Shown here: piece after piece, positions 27,901-35,724 of the stretch
Numbering within the stretch: position 1 is the stretch's first letter
Layout: the number at the start of each line of letters is the position of its first letter
Origin: Geomonas agri
GTDB taxonomy: Bacteria; Desulfobacterota; Desulfuromonadia; Geobacterales; Geobacteraceae
Direction: 5' to 3'
Length of the DNA stretch: 64,000 nucleotides
Assembly (NCBI RefSeq): GCF_020179605.1
Contig: NZ_JAINZO010000001.1
Span: 806,001 to 870,000, forward strand
Translations under genes and position numbers: made by a program
The notes under the pieces: model-generated
What the model was told of the DNA's origin: nothing
Seen by the model: the letters and a program-made list of their open reading frames with translations, nothing else
Databases searched by the model: none

Positions 27901-30900
27901 GGTCGTGCCGCTCACCGCCTGCAGCGTATAGGTGCCGTCGGCGAGCGTGGTGCCGCTGTAGTCATAGGTCCACACGCCGGAGCTGTTGGCGGTTACGGTG
28001 ACTCCTGAGAAGGTGTGGCTCGGCCCGGAGAGGCTCAGGGTCACCGTGGCGCCGGCCGACGCCGAACCGGTGAACTTCAGCGTGTTGTCGCTGGTGACGA
28101 AATCGCCGAGCACGGCCGAGTCGGTGCTGATCGAGTCGATGGAGACGGTACCGGACTTGTCGTGCTGGACCGAGGCGTTGGCCAGGTAGCTGTTGCCCGC
28201 GTCGTCGTAGTACCTGGCCGTGACGGAAATGGTGCCGTTCAACAGCGGCGAGAGGTTCAGGGCGCTCATGCTCCAGGCGTTGCCGGTGACGGTAACGGTA
28301 TCCATGATGGTGGAGGTGCCGTCGGTGATGGTGACGACGAGCGTACTGCCGTCGGCTATCCCGGTTGTGGTCCCTTTCACCACCACGGCATTGTCCTCAC
28401 TGCTGCTCAAGGTGCCGTTGCTGTTGCCCTGCCAGTCGAGCGGTCCGGTAATGGCCACGGTCGGAGCACTGGCGTCGATGGTGAGGTTCTGGGATGCCGT
28501 AGTCGAATTTCCCGCGGCGTCGCTACCCGTGGCGCGCACCCCGACCGTGCAGGAAAGAGGCGTGGAGGCGACGATGGACCAGGTCCCCCCGGTCTGCACC
28601 GTCGTCGCGTAGCTCTGCTGATCGCTCCAGTCCCCGTCGTTGTTGGGGTCGATGGTTACCGTGATGCTGGTTCCCGCCGGGAGGTCGGTAGTCCCGGTGA
28701 TGGTCGGCGTGCTGTTCGGCGTCCGGGTCCCTGAGCTGAAGCCGATTGCGGGCGCAGTTACGTCTACGGTCAGGGGCTGGGTGGCGATGGCCGTGCTGCC
28801 GTTCAGGTTGGTTCCGCTGGCGGTAACGCCCACCGTGCCAGCAAAGCCTCCGTCCGGGAACGTGCCGCTGTATGGCAGCGCGGTGCCGGTGTCGATGGCC
28901 CAGGTCCCTCCCGTAACTACTGCGTAGTACGTGACGCTGTTGGAGGTGCCCGGGTTGTTATCGGGATCGACGGAGAGGGTGATTACCGAGCCGTCCGGGA
29001 GGTTGGTGGTGCCGCTGATCACCGGAGTAGGATCGTTGGTCAGTGTCGCTGAACCGATGGCAACGCTGGGCGGCGCCGGTTCGTATCCCTGGGATCCGGT
29101 GGCGGCGAGTGAACCTTTACCCGAAATGGATCCCGTGGCGGCCTGTGCGTTGACGCTCACCGTGACGGAACCGGTCACCGCCAGGGTCGGAGTAACCACG
29201 AGGGTGTAGGTTTTGCCGTTTACCGCGGTAAACGTCCCTTTAGAGCCGTTGCTTGCCGTGATGTCGGTCGTGTCGAAACCGGTCACGCTCTCGCTGAAGG
29301 TGAAGGTGAAGGTAACGGGATCGGTCCCTCCCAGTGTGCCGGCAACGTTGTCGGTGATGGTCAGCGAGGGCTGGCTCAACACCAGCGTCGGGTGCGACAC
29401 GGCGGTGACCGCCGAACTGGTCGCGGTGTCGGTCACCTGGGCGGTGACGTTGAGGACGCCGTTGTTCAGGCTCTTGATGTCGGCGTTGGTGAAGTGCGCG
29501 GTCCAGGTGCCCGAGGTGTTGGTGACGTTGGCGGTGAGGGCGGTGACACTGTGCCCGGCACCGTCGTCGATGGTAATGGTGAAGGATCCTGCCGCCGCGG
29601 TGGTGAGGCTCGTGGTGCCGGAGATGGTCAACCCGCCGCTCACCTCGTCCGGTGCCGAGGTGATGATGTTGTCGCCGGCGATGGTGCCGATGGTGATGGT
29701 GGCGGTCGAGGCTGTCTGTCCCTGTTTCACCTGCTGCGCGGACTTGATCGCCTGCTGCACGATGTTCCCCGCGCTATCCGTGTAGGTGGCGGTCGGCTTC
29801 ACCTTGATGTCTATGGTTCCGCTGTTGCCTCCGCCGATCAAGCTGGTGCCATTGGGTGTGGTCACGGTCCAGTTGCCGGAGGCGTCGGTGGCCACCGTGG
29901 TGGAGGACCAGACCAGCGTCGATGTTCCGGCCGTATATACCTCTACGGTGAGGTTGGTGTTGTAGCACTCGCTGGTCCCGCTTATCACAGCCCCGGTCTT
30001 GTTGATAACCGACTGGGTCTGGATGGTGATGAGCGGCGGGGTCTTGTCGTGGGTCACCGCGGTGCTGGTCGCCTCGGCCGAAGTGCCGGAAACTGTTGCC
30101 TTGACAGTCAGAGTTCCGTCCGAGAGCGAGGAGAGGTTGAGGCCGGTTGCGCTCCACGTGGTGCCGGTGACCGTCGGGGTGGCATAGATGGTGTTGCCGT
30201 AGATGTCGGCGATGGTGAGGCTCACGCTGGAGCCTCCCTGCAACGTGCCGGTTATGGTGACGTTGTCGTCCTCGAGTGCGTTGAGTTTGGAGTCGCCGAG
30301 GATCCGGTTGGCGGTGGTGTTGCCTGCGGCGACGGCGGTCTCGATGGAGGATATCGCCACGGCCGGGTTCTGCTGCACCAGGGTCAGGGTCTGGTTGGTG
30401 ACCGCGGAGTTCCCAGCGGTGCTCGCCGTCACTTTAACCCCTACCTGCCCGGTGTAGGCGCTCGGTTCGCTCCCCGACACCGGAGCGGCGGGGCCGGTAT
30501 CGACCGACCAGGTTCCGCCCGAGACGGTGGCGTTGTAGGTGATCGCGTCGCTCCAGTTGCCGTCGTTGTTGGGATCGATGGTGACGGTGACCGAGGTGGC
30601 GTTGGTGGTGCCGGAGATGAGCGGCAGGGTCGTGGTTTGGGTGCTCGCGGAGGTAATGGCAACGTTGGGCGCACTGGTGTTGATCACCAACTCGCCGGTG
30701 GTGGGATCGCTCACGCTCACCCCGCTGCGGGTCACCGTCGCCGTCACCGCGTAGGTTCCGGAGGTAAGGGCGTTGGGGACCAGCGACCAGGTGTTGCCGC
30801 TCACGGTCAGCGCCGGGGAGGTGGCCGTGGTGTAGGTGGTGCCGTTCACTGTCACCGACAGGACATCCCCGCTGAGGTTGGTCCAGGTGCCGGTGATGGT

Positions 30901-33222
30901 CGGGGTGGTGGCGTTGGTGGTGAGCGGGGTGACGGTTGGTGCATTAAGTGCGGTGGTCGTGGTGACGTTGCCCGCGGCGTCGGTTCCGGAAGCCGAGATC
31001 TTGGCGTAAGGGAGTACCCCGGCCGCAGAGAGCGATCCGGTTACCGGGAGCACCGCCCCGGTGTCGACGCTCCACGCCCCGGCAGCTCCCACGATGGCGA
31101 GGTAGGTGACGCTGTCGCTGGTCGCTGCGTTGTTGTCGGGATCGATGGTGATCCGGATCGTCGAGCCCGCTGGTAGATCCGAGGTTCCCGATATGACGGG
31201 AGTTGAGTCGGTGGCCGAGGCCCCCTGGCTGACGGTGATCACCGGCGCCACCTTGTCGTGCAGCACCGTTGCCGTTGCCGCGGTGGATCCGGTGAGCCTG
31301 CTGCCGGTGCCGTCGCCGCTGCTCCAGAGCTCGGCGGTGACATTGAGGGTGCCGTCGTTAAGGCCGGAGAGATCGCGCCCGGACAGCGACCATGCCCCGC
31401 TGCTTACCTGTGTGTAGCCGATGCTGCTGGTGGTCCCGTCGCTCACCGTGACCCTGACCCAGGTGCTGTTGGCGACCGAGGCGGAGGTGGTGCCCGCAAT
31501 GGTCACGCTTGCGTCTTCCGGGGAGCCGCTTGGGTAGTGAGACAGGTTACCGTCCCCGATGGGGGAGGTGATGCTGACCGAGAGGGCGGCGCTCACCGGC
31601 TGGCTGGCCGACATCGGGGCGGTGTAGGCTCCGAGGGACGAGAAGCTGGCGTTCTTGTCGTAGCTGGAGCCGACCCCGTTCAGGTCGCCGTTGATGGGGC
31701 CGGGCTGTGTCTGGGTGAAGTTGACGTACTGGACCACGGTGTCCTTGGTGAAACCCTGGATGCCGGTGGTGCCGCGCGGGCCAATGACGCCGTTTCTATC
31801 CACCGGGGAAGGCATGGCGAGTACCGTGGCCAGGTCGGCAACCGGGATGCGCCAGCTGACGAAGACGTCGGTCTTGCCGTCGTTGCCCAGGTCGGCGTCG
31901 CCGTTCCAGTTCGGGTCGGTGGCTGCAGAAACCGCCACCACGGAGTAGTTGCTGGAGGTAAAGGCGTACACGCCGTTGTTCGCCAGCCACCCCGTGGGTA
32001 ACGGCGACGTGGAGGTGGTGCTGGGGGACGTGTTCAGACCCGTGCCCGGATCGAGGAGTTTCACCGCCTGGGCGTTGTTACGGCCATCGACCGACATGAA
32101 GAGATCGATCCGGCCGTCCAGGTTGGCGTCGATGCCGACGATGGCGACCCCGCCGAAGTTGGTGGAACTGGTCGGGTTGTCGATGCGCATGCGGTAGACG
32201 AGGGTGTCGTCGGAGGTGGTGGCTGTGCCGTTGTCGTCATAGGCCGCGTAGAGCGAGCCGTGGGTGGCGTCACCGACGATGTCGGTATCGGCGGCACCCG
32301 CCTGGCTGTCGCCGACCGGGTCCTTGTTGACGCCGTACATGACCGGCACCCAGGCCGAGGAACCTCCCAGCGAAACGAAAGAGAGCCGGTCCTGGTAAGC
32401 GGCGGCGCCTTCCTTGGTCAACAGGGTAGAGGCCTCGATGGGGCCGGTGGCTGACTCGAGTACCCAGTCGGCGCCGAGGACAGTTGCGCCGGTGGCGTTG
32501 GTGGAGGCGGCGACGTCTGCCCCGGTCACCTTTGCTAATCCCTGGACCAAGGCCTGCCCCTGGGGCCCCTGGGCGACGTTGCAGCCGTAGATCAGGATGT
32601 CGCCCCCCTTGTCGAGGTGAGAGCCCCAGGATGCCAGGTCGGCCGCATGAGCGGACAGGCTGTCGGTGGTAAGTTCGGTCGAGCCGAGCGTGATGTCGCC
32701 GGAACTGCCGTGGCCCACGATGTGGATGGCCGAGACGTTGCCGGTCTTTTGCAGGGTGTCGCTGATCTGCCGGATGCCGTCCTTGTTCGGGTCGAGGAGG
32801 ACCACCTGGACACCCGGGCGGATTCCTGCAATGAGCGTTGCGGCGTCAGGTGTGGTTGGATCGACGAAGGCGATTTCTATCCCCTTGGTGGCGGGCACGG
32901 CTGTGCTGCCATCGGAGGCGACCGGCTTGACCAGGAGCGAGGCGAAGTGGGAGGTGTCGAGGTCCGCGACGGCGGTCTTGGCGGCGGGGAGTGTCGCGGC
33001 TGTATCGGCATGGTGATCGTCGGCGATGACCGCGACGGTTGGCGCTGCCGCGGCGTCGAACATGAAGCGCTGCTCCAGGGCAAGCAGGAGGTTACCGTTT
33101 CTCGACGCACCGTGCCTTTGCGTCAGCGTGGGGCCGCGGCTCCCTTTGCCCGCCACGTTCTCCGCAACAACCTGCCACGCTTCCTTTACTCTACTCCAGA
33201 CAAGGCGATAGCACTTGTTCAT
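22000..33222 (-). CDS. Giant 3740-aa Ig-repeat adhesin with DUF4347
   Basis: The start is ATG 33222 (or 33225), with AAGGAG upstream. The N-terminus MNKCYRLVWSRVKEAWQVVAE matches the ESPR pattern but no hydrophobic core follows. ALEQRFMFDAAA (48-59) resembles the LEPR-XLL motif of type I-exported adhesins. Residues about 112-280 are DUF4347, with a HIVGHGSSG His (H171) and an IYGCNVAQG Cys (C214). A domain with DANLDGRIDLF and DLGNDGKTDVF Ca-like loops follows (about 280-470), then about 20 Ig-like domains, seven near-identical 105-residue repeats (about 2375-3110), more Ig domains, two cadherin-like domains (about 3390-3650) and a basic tail. No RTX nonapeptides are seen. It is probably exported by the four genes downstream and acts in adhesion. 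Confidence 0.88.
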   Translation of the reverse strand: MNKCYRLVWSRVKEAWQVVAENVAGKGSRGPTLTQRHGASRNGNLLLALEQRFMFDAAAAPTVAVIADDHHADTAATLPAAKTAVADLDTSHFASLLVKPVASDGSTAVPATKGIEIAFVDPTTPDAATLIAGIRPGVQVVLLDPNKDGIRQISDTLQKTGNVSAIHIVGHGSSGDITLGSTELTTDSLSAHAADLASWGSHLDKGGDILIYGCNVAQGPQGQALVQGLAKVTGADVAASTNATGATVLGADWVLESATGPIEASTLLTKEGAAAYQDRLSFVSLGGSSAWVPVMYGVNKDPVGDSQAGAADTDIVGDATHGSLYAAYDDNGTATTSDDTLVYRMRIDNPTSSTNFGGVAIVGIDANLDGRIDLFMSVDGRNNAQAVKLLDPGTGLNTSPSTTSTSPLPTGWLANNGVYAFTSSNYSVVAVSAATDPNWNGDADLGNDGKTDVFVSWRIPVADLATVLAMPSPVDRNGVIGPRGTTGIQGFTKDTVVQYVNFTQTQPGPINGDLNGVGSSYDKNASFSSLGAYTAPMSASQPVSAALSVSITSPIGDGNLSHYPSGSPEDASVTIAGTTSASVANSTWVRVTVSDGTTSSIGYTQVSSGAWSLSGRDLSGLNDGTLNVTAELWSSGDGTGSRLTGSTAATATVLHDKVAPVITVSQGASATDSTPVISGTSDLPAGSTIRITIDPDNNAATSDSVTYLAIVGAAGAWSVDTGAVLPVTGSLSAAGVLPYAKISASGTDAAGNVTTTTALNAPTVTPLTTNATTPTITGTWTNLSGDVLSVTVNGTTYTTATSPALTVSGNTWSLVPNALTSGTYAVTATVTRSGVSVSDPTTGELVINTSAPNVAITSASTQTTTLPLISGTTNATSVTVTIDPNNDGNWSDAITYNATVSGGTWSVDTGPAAPVSGSEPSAYTGQVGVKVTASTAGNSAVTNQTLTLVQQNPAVAISSIETAVAAGNTTANRILGDSKLNALEDDNVTITGTLQGGSSVSLTIADIYGNTIYATPTVTGTTWSATGLNLSSLSDGTLTVKATVSGTSAEATSTAVTHDKTPPLITIQTQSVINKTGAVISGTSECYNTNLTVEVYTAGTSTLVWSSTTVATDASGNWTVTTPNGTSLIGGGNSGTIDIKVKPTATYTDSAGNIVQQAIKSAQQVKQGQTASTATITIGTIAGDNIITSAPDEVSGGLTISGTTSLTTAAAGSFTITIDDGAGHSVTALTANVTNTSGTWTAHFTNADIKSLNNGVLNVTAQVTDTATSSAVTAVSHPTLVLSQPSLTITDNVAGTLGGTDPVTFTFTFSESVTGFDTTDITASNGSKGTFTAVNGKTYTLVVTPTLAVTGSVTVSVNAQAATGSISGKGSLAATGSQGYEPAPPSVAIGSATLTNDPTPVISGTTNLPDGSVITLSVDPDNNPGTSNSVTYYAVVTGGTWAIDTGTALPYSGTFPDGGFAGTVGVTASGTNLNGSTAIATQPLTVDVTAPAIGFSSGTRTPNSTPTITGTTDLPAGTSITVTIDPNNDGDWSDQQSYATTVQTGGTWSIVASTPLSCTVGVRATGSDAAGNSTTASQNLTIDASAPTVAITGPLDWQGNSNGTLSSSEDNAVVVKGTTTGIADGSTLVVTITDGTSTIMDTVTVTGNAWSMSALNLSPLLNGTISVTARYYDDAGNSYLANASVQHDKSGTVSIDSISTDSAVLGDFVTSDNTLKFTGSASAGATVTLSLSGPSHTFSGVTVTANSSGVWTYDYSGTTLADGTYTLQAVSGTTVAQSIVVDSTAPAGPVTVNSQSTSDTTPTITGTATVGAGESLSVTVNGVTYRTGDGNLSYDNTGHTWSLTIPSSDALAPKNADVSGFDGKYEVTATITDTAGNKTSDGTTKELTVQDATAPVIDLAPADAGTINSIAMTAGSAVSLDSNSDPATVTEASDQLTRITITVGGLLDGNSEKLTFGSTTLAATGSDGSRTAVTVGGVSVNIFYASGMFTIQKANYEPLTAAESQAVVRDLQYQNSAGSPTSGTRTFDISATDAAGNTATAARSSVFVGDITPPAAPGIDLLASSDSGISNSDDITSATTPAIRVTLNGAGASAPLAGDVVTLYEGSSVVGTATLAGADITAGYVDITSSSLTQGNKSFSATVTDAAGNASLPSSALAVKVDTTAPALSGATAYGTTLVLNYAETGSGFASTTPATDDFTVEKNGGAVSVTNVAVDTTAKTVTLTLGSTVDNGDTVTVSYTAATDRIQDVAGNAAANLVDAAVTNSTPAPGDATPPTVTITAGQNSLKVGETTTLTFTFSEDVGATFTVGDISVESGSLSDFNKVDATHYTATYTPAANTEDAAMRVSVAAGTFSDLSSNASTVEATKDLAVDTKAPSATISLNAVTSDNVLNISEAGGTVAITGSVGGDVQTGDTVTITVDGTAYTGTVDASNTFSINMPGSKLTADADLTVDASVTTTDAAGNSTTATSTKAYTTDLAAPAASVTVNAVTADNILNIAEAGGTVAITGSVGGDVQTGDTVTITVDGTAYTGSVDASKTFSINVPGSKLAADADLTVDASVTTTDAAGNSTTATSAKAYTKDLAAPAASVTVNAVTSDNVLNIAEAGGTVAITGSVGGDVQTGDTVTITVDGTAYTGTVDASKNFSINVPGSKLAADADLSVDASVTTTDAAGNSTTATSAKAYTKDLAAPAASITVNAITSDNVLNISEAAGTVAITGNVGGGVQTGDTVTITVDGTAYTGTVDGSRTFSINVPGSKLAADADLSVDASVTTTDAAGNATTATSAKAYTKDLAAPAASVTVNAITSDNVLNIAEAGGTVAITGSVGGDVQIGDTVTITVDGTAYTGTVDGSKTFSINVAGSKLAADADLSVDASVTTTDAAGNATTATSTKAYTKDVAAPTASVTVNAVTSDNVLNISEAAGTVAITGTVGGDVQTGDTVTITVDGTNYTGTVDASRTFSINVPGTKLAADADLTIDASVTTTDAAGNTTTSTSTKAYTKDVAAPTASVTVNAVTSENVLNISEAAGTVAITGTVGGDVQTGDTVTITVDGTNYTGTVDASRTFSINIPGSKLAADADLTINASVTTTNTAGGSTTATASKGYSLDVTPPTVPVITTVTDDVAPQAGTVPNDGYTNDTTPTVSGNAEAGSTVKVFDGGQLVGTVVADDAGHWAFTSTPLADGSTHTFTATSTDAAGNTTSSAGGYTVHIDTTAPAPAIQAAIDDANPALPPVADNGTIKDATPTLVGTSEPGSTVTIYEGTTVIGSAIADSNGHWTMTPGTSLPDGAHTFTAVATDAAGNSNATPSVFTVKIDTSTPNTTTDTGTAPLPPPTPSTPPSSPAPQTDLITGTDSHTTSPQTGADSAPAIFEPAPAPAETGQSGVVSYTRSDAAGGQEGLFAGQTPSSHEVSPQETAAFSLPSGVFVQSGKSDKVTLEATLADGKPLPDWIKFDDSTGRFTAYPPEGTSGAVDIKVTAHDTSGNTAAVQFQLNVTGTATGTGTGTGRTSSTDSHTGTPDSAAGNLDKPLGSQAPAGTPSAASNPLVMFGTETTQPAPGDSALYVVNPPAPKEIQINDVTTFNLPTGVFRHSEPGADVKVEATLSDGQALPDWLSFDPATGRFTANHPPENSEGAIEVKVIATDSKGNAASAVFKLTVAPAGSHQAPDAPTTDDAAPAEKPPQERTGAPHAQKDQGMELPPQRAMKGRSSLAEKIAGETSRQRSLDLVKIFDKTPDRKGRAA
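23893..26098 (-). repeat. Seven tandem 315-bp coding repeats
   Basis: Seven consecutive copies of a 105-codon unit in the giant adhesin gene, each holding a VNAVTSDNVLNI..EAGGTVAITG beginning and a TTTDAAGN..TTAT ending. Neighbouring copies differ mostly at single bases, which suggests recent duplication or gene conversion and possible copy-number change. The array also creates a long antisense open frame (24374-26224) that is not a gene. Confidence 0.85.
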
Positions 33223-33482
33223 CATCCTGCTCCTTGATCGTGACGACTGAAAAGCTACAACCTGCGAGGATACTGTCACAGATAGCCCCGCAGACAGAGA
33301 GAAGACGAAGGTGAAAGGAGCAGATAGCGGGCACTCTTCGTCTTGTGTCAGATACTTTTCGTCTGACTTTAGCTGCAGCATTAGCAATAAGTGAGCCTAT
33401 GCAACCACGAGCATATATGGAGTCAGTAGTGGCTGGATTTATTACGACTTGTGAGTGGAGGGAGTTTGAAAAGTTTGGAGTG

Positions 33483-33504
33483 ACAAGTCAAAATGTTGAC
33501 TTGT
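33483..33504. promoter_or_regulatory. 9-bp inverted repeat upstream of adhesin operon
   Basis: ACAAGTCAA-AATG-TTGACTTGT is a perfect 22-bp inverted repeat, about 260 bp upstream of the adhesin start in the 333-bp gap after the sensor-kinase gene. It contains TTGACT in both directions. It could be an operator or hold a -35 element; no convincing -10 could be fixed. The rest of the gap shows nothing else. Confidence 0.45.
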
Positions 33505-33555
33505 GCGGGACGCAGTGTCCGTAGTCGGGACACCTCCTGCCATCATCGCCGCAAC

Positions 33556-35724
33556 TTACTGCTCATCGCAACAGGTAGCCTGTTCCGTTGTCCGTACGTC
33601 GGACGTGACGGGAGCGTCAGGGCTGGGCGAAGAAACAGCTATCCTTCCGACTACCTTCAGCAGCTCCGCCGCCACATAGGGTTTAGGCAGGTAACCGGAA
33701 AAACCATGCTGTTGCCATTCCGACAAGGTCAGGTCGTTGGTATATCCGCTGGAGACGATGATCCGCGCCTGGTTGTCGATGCCGAGCAGCTGCTGTGCCG
33801 CTTCCTTCCCGCCGATCCCGCCCCGGATGGTCATGTCCAGGATGACTGCTGCATACGGGGTTCCTTTCAGGGCTGCGGCCTGGTACCGGGCGACGGCATC
33901 TTCCCCGTTGGTGCACGTATCCACCAGGTATCCGTATTCGCGTAGTACCTTTTGGATGTAATCGAGGATCATTTCCTCGTCGTCCATCACCAGGATACAG
34001 GCCCCGGAGGGGGTGACCGGAGCCTCTTCCTCCGCGGGGAGTTCGCTGGCAGTTTCGCTACAAGCTCGGAGCGTGATGGTGAAGGTTGTTCCGGCTCCCA
34101 GGCTCGAAGCAACCGAAATGTTTCCTCCGTGCCGGGTGATGATGGAGTGGGTGGAGGCAAGCCCGAGCCCGGTGCCCCCCTGCTTGGTGGTGAAGTAGGG
34201 GTCGAAGATGTACTTCAGGTCGTCTTCGGCAATCCCCGTCCCTTCATCGGTAAAGCTGATCGCCAGGTACTCTCCTGCAGGCAGATTGAGGTTGTTCGTA
34301 GCAGAAAGGGTAATGTTTGCCGCTGCAACAGTGAGCCTCCCGCCGTTAGGCATGGCCTGTGCCGCATTGATGATGATGTTGTTGAATACCTGGCTGAGTT
34401 GTCCCTCGTCAGCCTCGGTGAGGAGCAGGTTGGCAGCTATGTCGAGATCTGTAATCACCGGGGAGCCCCGGAGGGAAAGGGAGAGTGATTCTTCAAGCAA
34501 GCGCGCCACCTGGACCGGTTTTTTGATGGGTTCTCCCTTTTTGGCGAAGGTCAGCAACTGTTTGGATAGCTCGGCTGCCCGCTGGCACGCCTTTTCTGCC
34601 TGGTTCAGGCAACCTGAGGCCTGCTCGGCCGGGTCCAGGAGCAGTTGCGCCATGGTAACGTTGCCCACGATCGAGGTGAGTATGTTGTTGAAGTCGTGGG
34701 CGATACCCCCTGCCAGGAGCCCAAGCGATTCCAGCTTCTGTATCTTCAGCATCTGGTCGTGGATCTGCTCCCGTTCGGTGATGTCGGTCATTATTTCAAC
34801 CGTCCGTTCAAGGATGGACTGCGTCCTTATGATGACATGGCGGACCCGGCCATCCTTGCAGGTGATCTTGGTTTCGTAGGGAGACAGTGTCGTTCCCTGC
34901 TCCTGCGCGAGCGCGAGCTGCTGGTTTCTTTCCTTGAGATAACTGTTCCGGTATCCGGGGTCAGGGTAGGCCCGCTCCAACCAGTGCGTCAGAGTGGGGA
35001 TTTCTGTCAGTTCGTAGCCGAAAGTTTCCAGGAAGCAGTTGTTCTGGTACTTGATCGTGCCGTCCTCGTCGAACCAGCGCACCGCTGCCGGCATCGTGTC
35101 CATCAGGGTTCGCAGGGTTCTTTCCCCCTCTTTAATGGATGCTTCAGCTCGTTTGCGCTCCTCCAGTTCCCGTTCCAGGGTACTGATCACCGTCCAGAAC
35201 ACGAGAGCGCATGTGGTGGCGCTGAATATGGAACCGGTGATGAGGTCGATGAGCCGGTCGTTGGGGGTGTGAAAGGGGACGATCAGCCAGGGAGTGGTGT
35301 GCTCGATCAGTAGTAGGGTGCAACTGTCCGCCAACAGCAAAACGAAAAGGAGGTGTCTTTTCGCCTCCCTAAAAAAGATCAATGGATAGAGAACTGCGGC
35401 GGAGAAGTAATAGCCGATACTCCCCTGGGAGCCGGCGTTGAGGAACCAGGCGATGTTAAGCACCACGAGCGTTAACAGGTAGAACGTCGTGACTCTGTGT
35501 GTACCCTGGCGGGATTGAAAGAAACAAAAGAGCGACAGGAGCCCGTAGGCAAGGATGGTGGCATTCAAATACGGAGAAAGGTGTTGAATGATGTTGGTCG
35601 GGAAAATAACGAAAATGCAGAGCAGGGCCATGGTGAGGGTAATCAGTCGGAAGAGTGATACCTCGACCGGCACGTCCTGCCCTTTGGTGACATAGACCCA
35701 GATTTTTTTGAGCAACTCGTCCAC
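33556..35724 (-). CDS. Hybrid histidine kinase (7TM-PAS-HK-receiver)
   Basis: A 722-aa hybrid sensor. About six hydrophobic helices (20-185) lead to a short coiled linker, a PAS domain (about 200-315, VRWFDEDGTIKYQNN), a HisKA domain with phospho-acceptor H343 in GGIAHDFNNILTS, an HATPase domain (NIIINAAQAMPNGG, DEGTGIAEDDL, GGTGLGLAS) and a C-terminal receiver (ILVMDDEEM, phospho-acceptor Asp in VILDMTI, KPY lysine). The signal probably passes to a partner HPt or regulator encoded elsewhere. It lies upstream of the adhesin operon on the same strand. Confidence 0.9.
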   Translation of the reverse strand: MDELLKKIWVYVTKGQDVPVEVSLFRLITLTMALLCIFVIFPTNIIQHLSPYLNATILAYGLLSLFCFFQSRQGTHRVTTFYLLTLVVLNIAWFLNAGSQGSIGYYFSAAVLYPLIFFREAKRHLLFVLLLADSCTLLLIEHTTPWLIVPFHTPNDRLIDLITGSIFSATTCALVFWTVISTLERELEERKRAEASIKEGERTLRTLMDTMPAAVRWFDEDGTIKYQNNCFLETFGYELTEIPTLTHWLERAYPDPGYRNSYLKERNQQLALAQEQGTTLSPYETKITCKDGRVRHVIIRTQSILERTVEIMTDITEREQIHDQMLKIQKLESLGLLAGGIAHDFNNILTSIVGNVTMAQLLLDPAEQASGCLNQAEKACQRAAELSKQLLTFAKKGEPIKKPVQVARLLEESLSLSLRGSPVITDLDIAANLLLTEADEGQLSQVFNNIIINAAQAMPNGGRLTVAAANITLSATNNLNLPAGEYLAISFTDEGTGIAEDDLKYIFDPYFTTKQGGTGLGLASTHSIITRHGGNISVASSLGAGTTFTITLRACSETASELPAEEEAPVTPSGACILVMDDEEMILDYIQKVLREYGYLVDTCTNGEDAVARYQAAALKGTPYAAVILDMTIRGGIGGKEAAQQLLGIDNQARIIVSSGYTNDLTLSEWQQHGFSGYLPKPYVAAELLKVVGRIAVSSPSPDAPVTSDVRTTEQATCCDEQ

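Noticed and set aside
29392-31176. 594-codon plus-strand frame in the adhesin gene
   Set aside because: Gly/Val/Arg-rich antisense shadow of GC-rich coding DNA, without start signals or domains.
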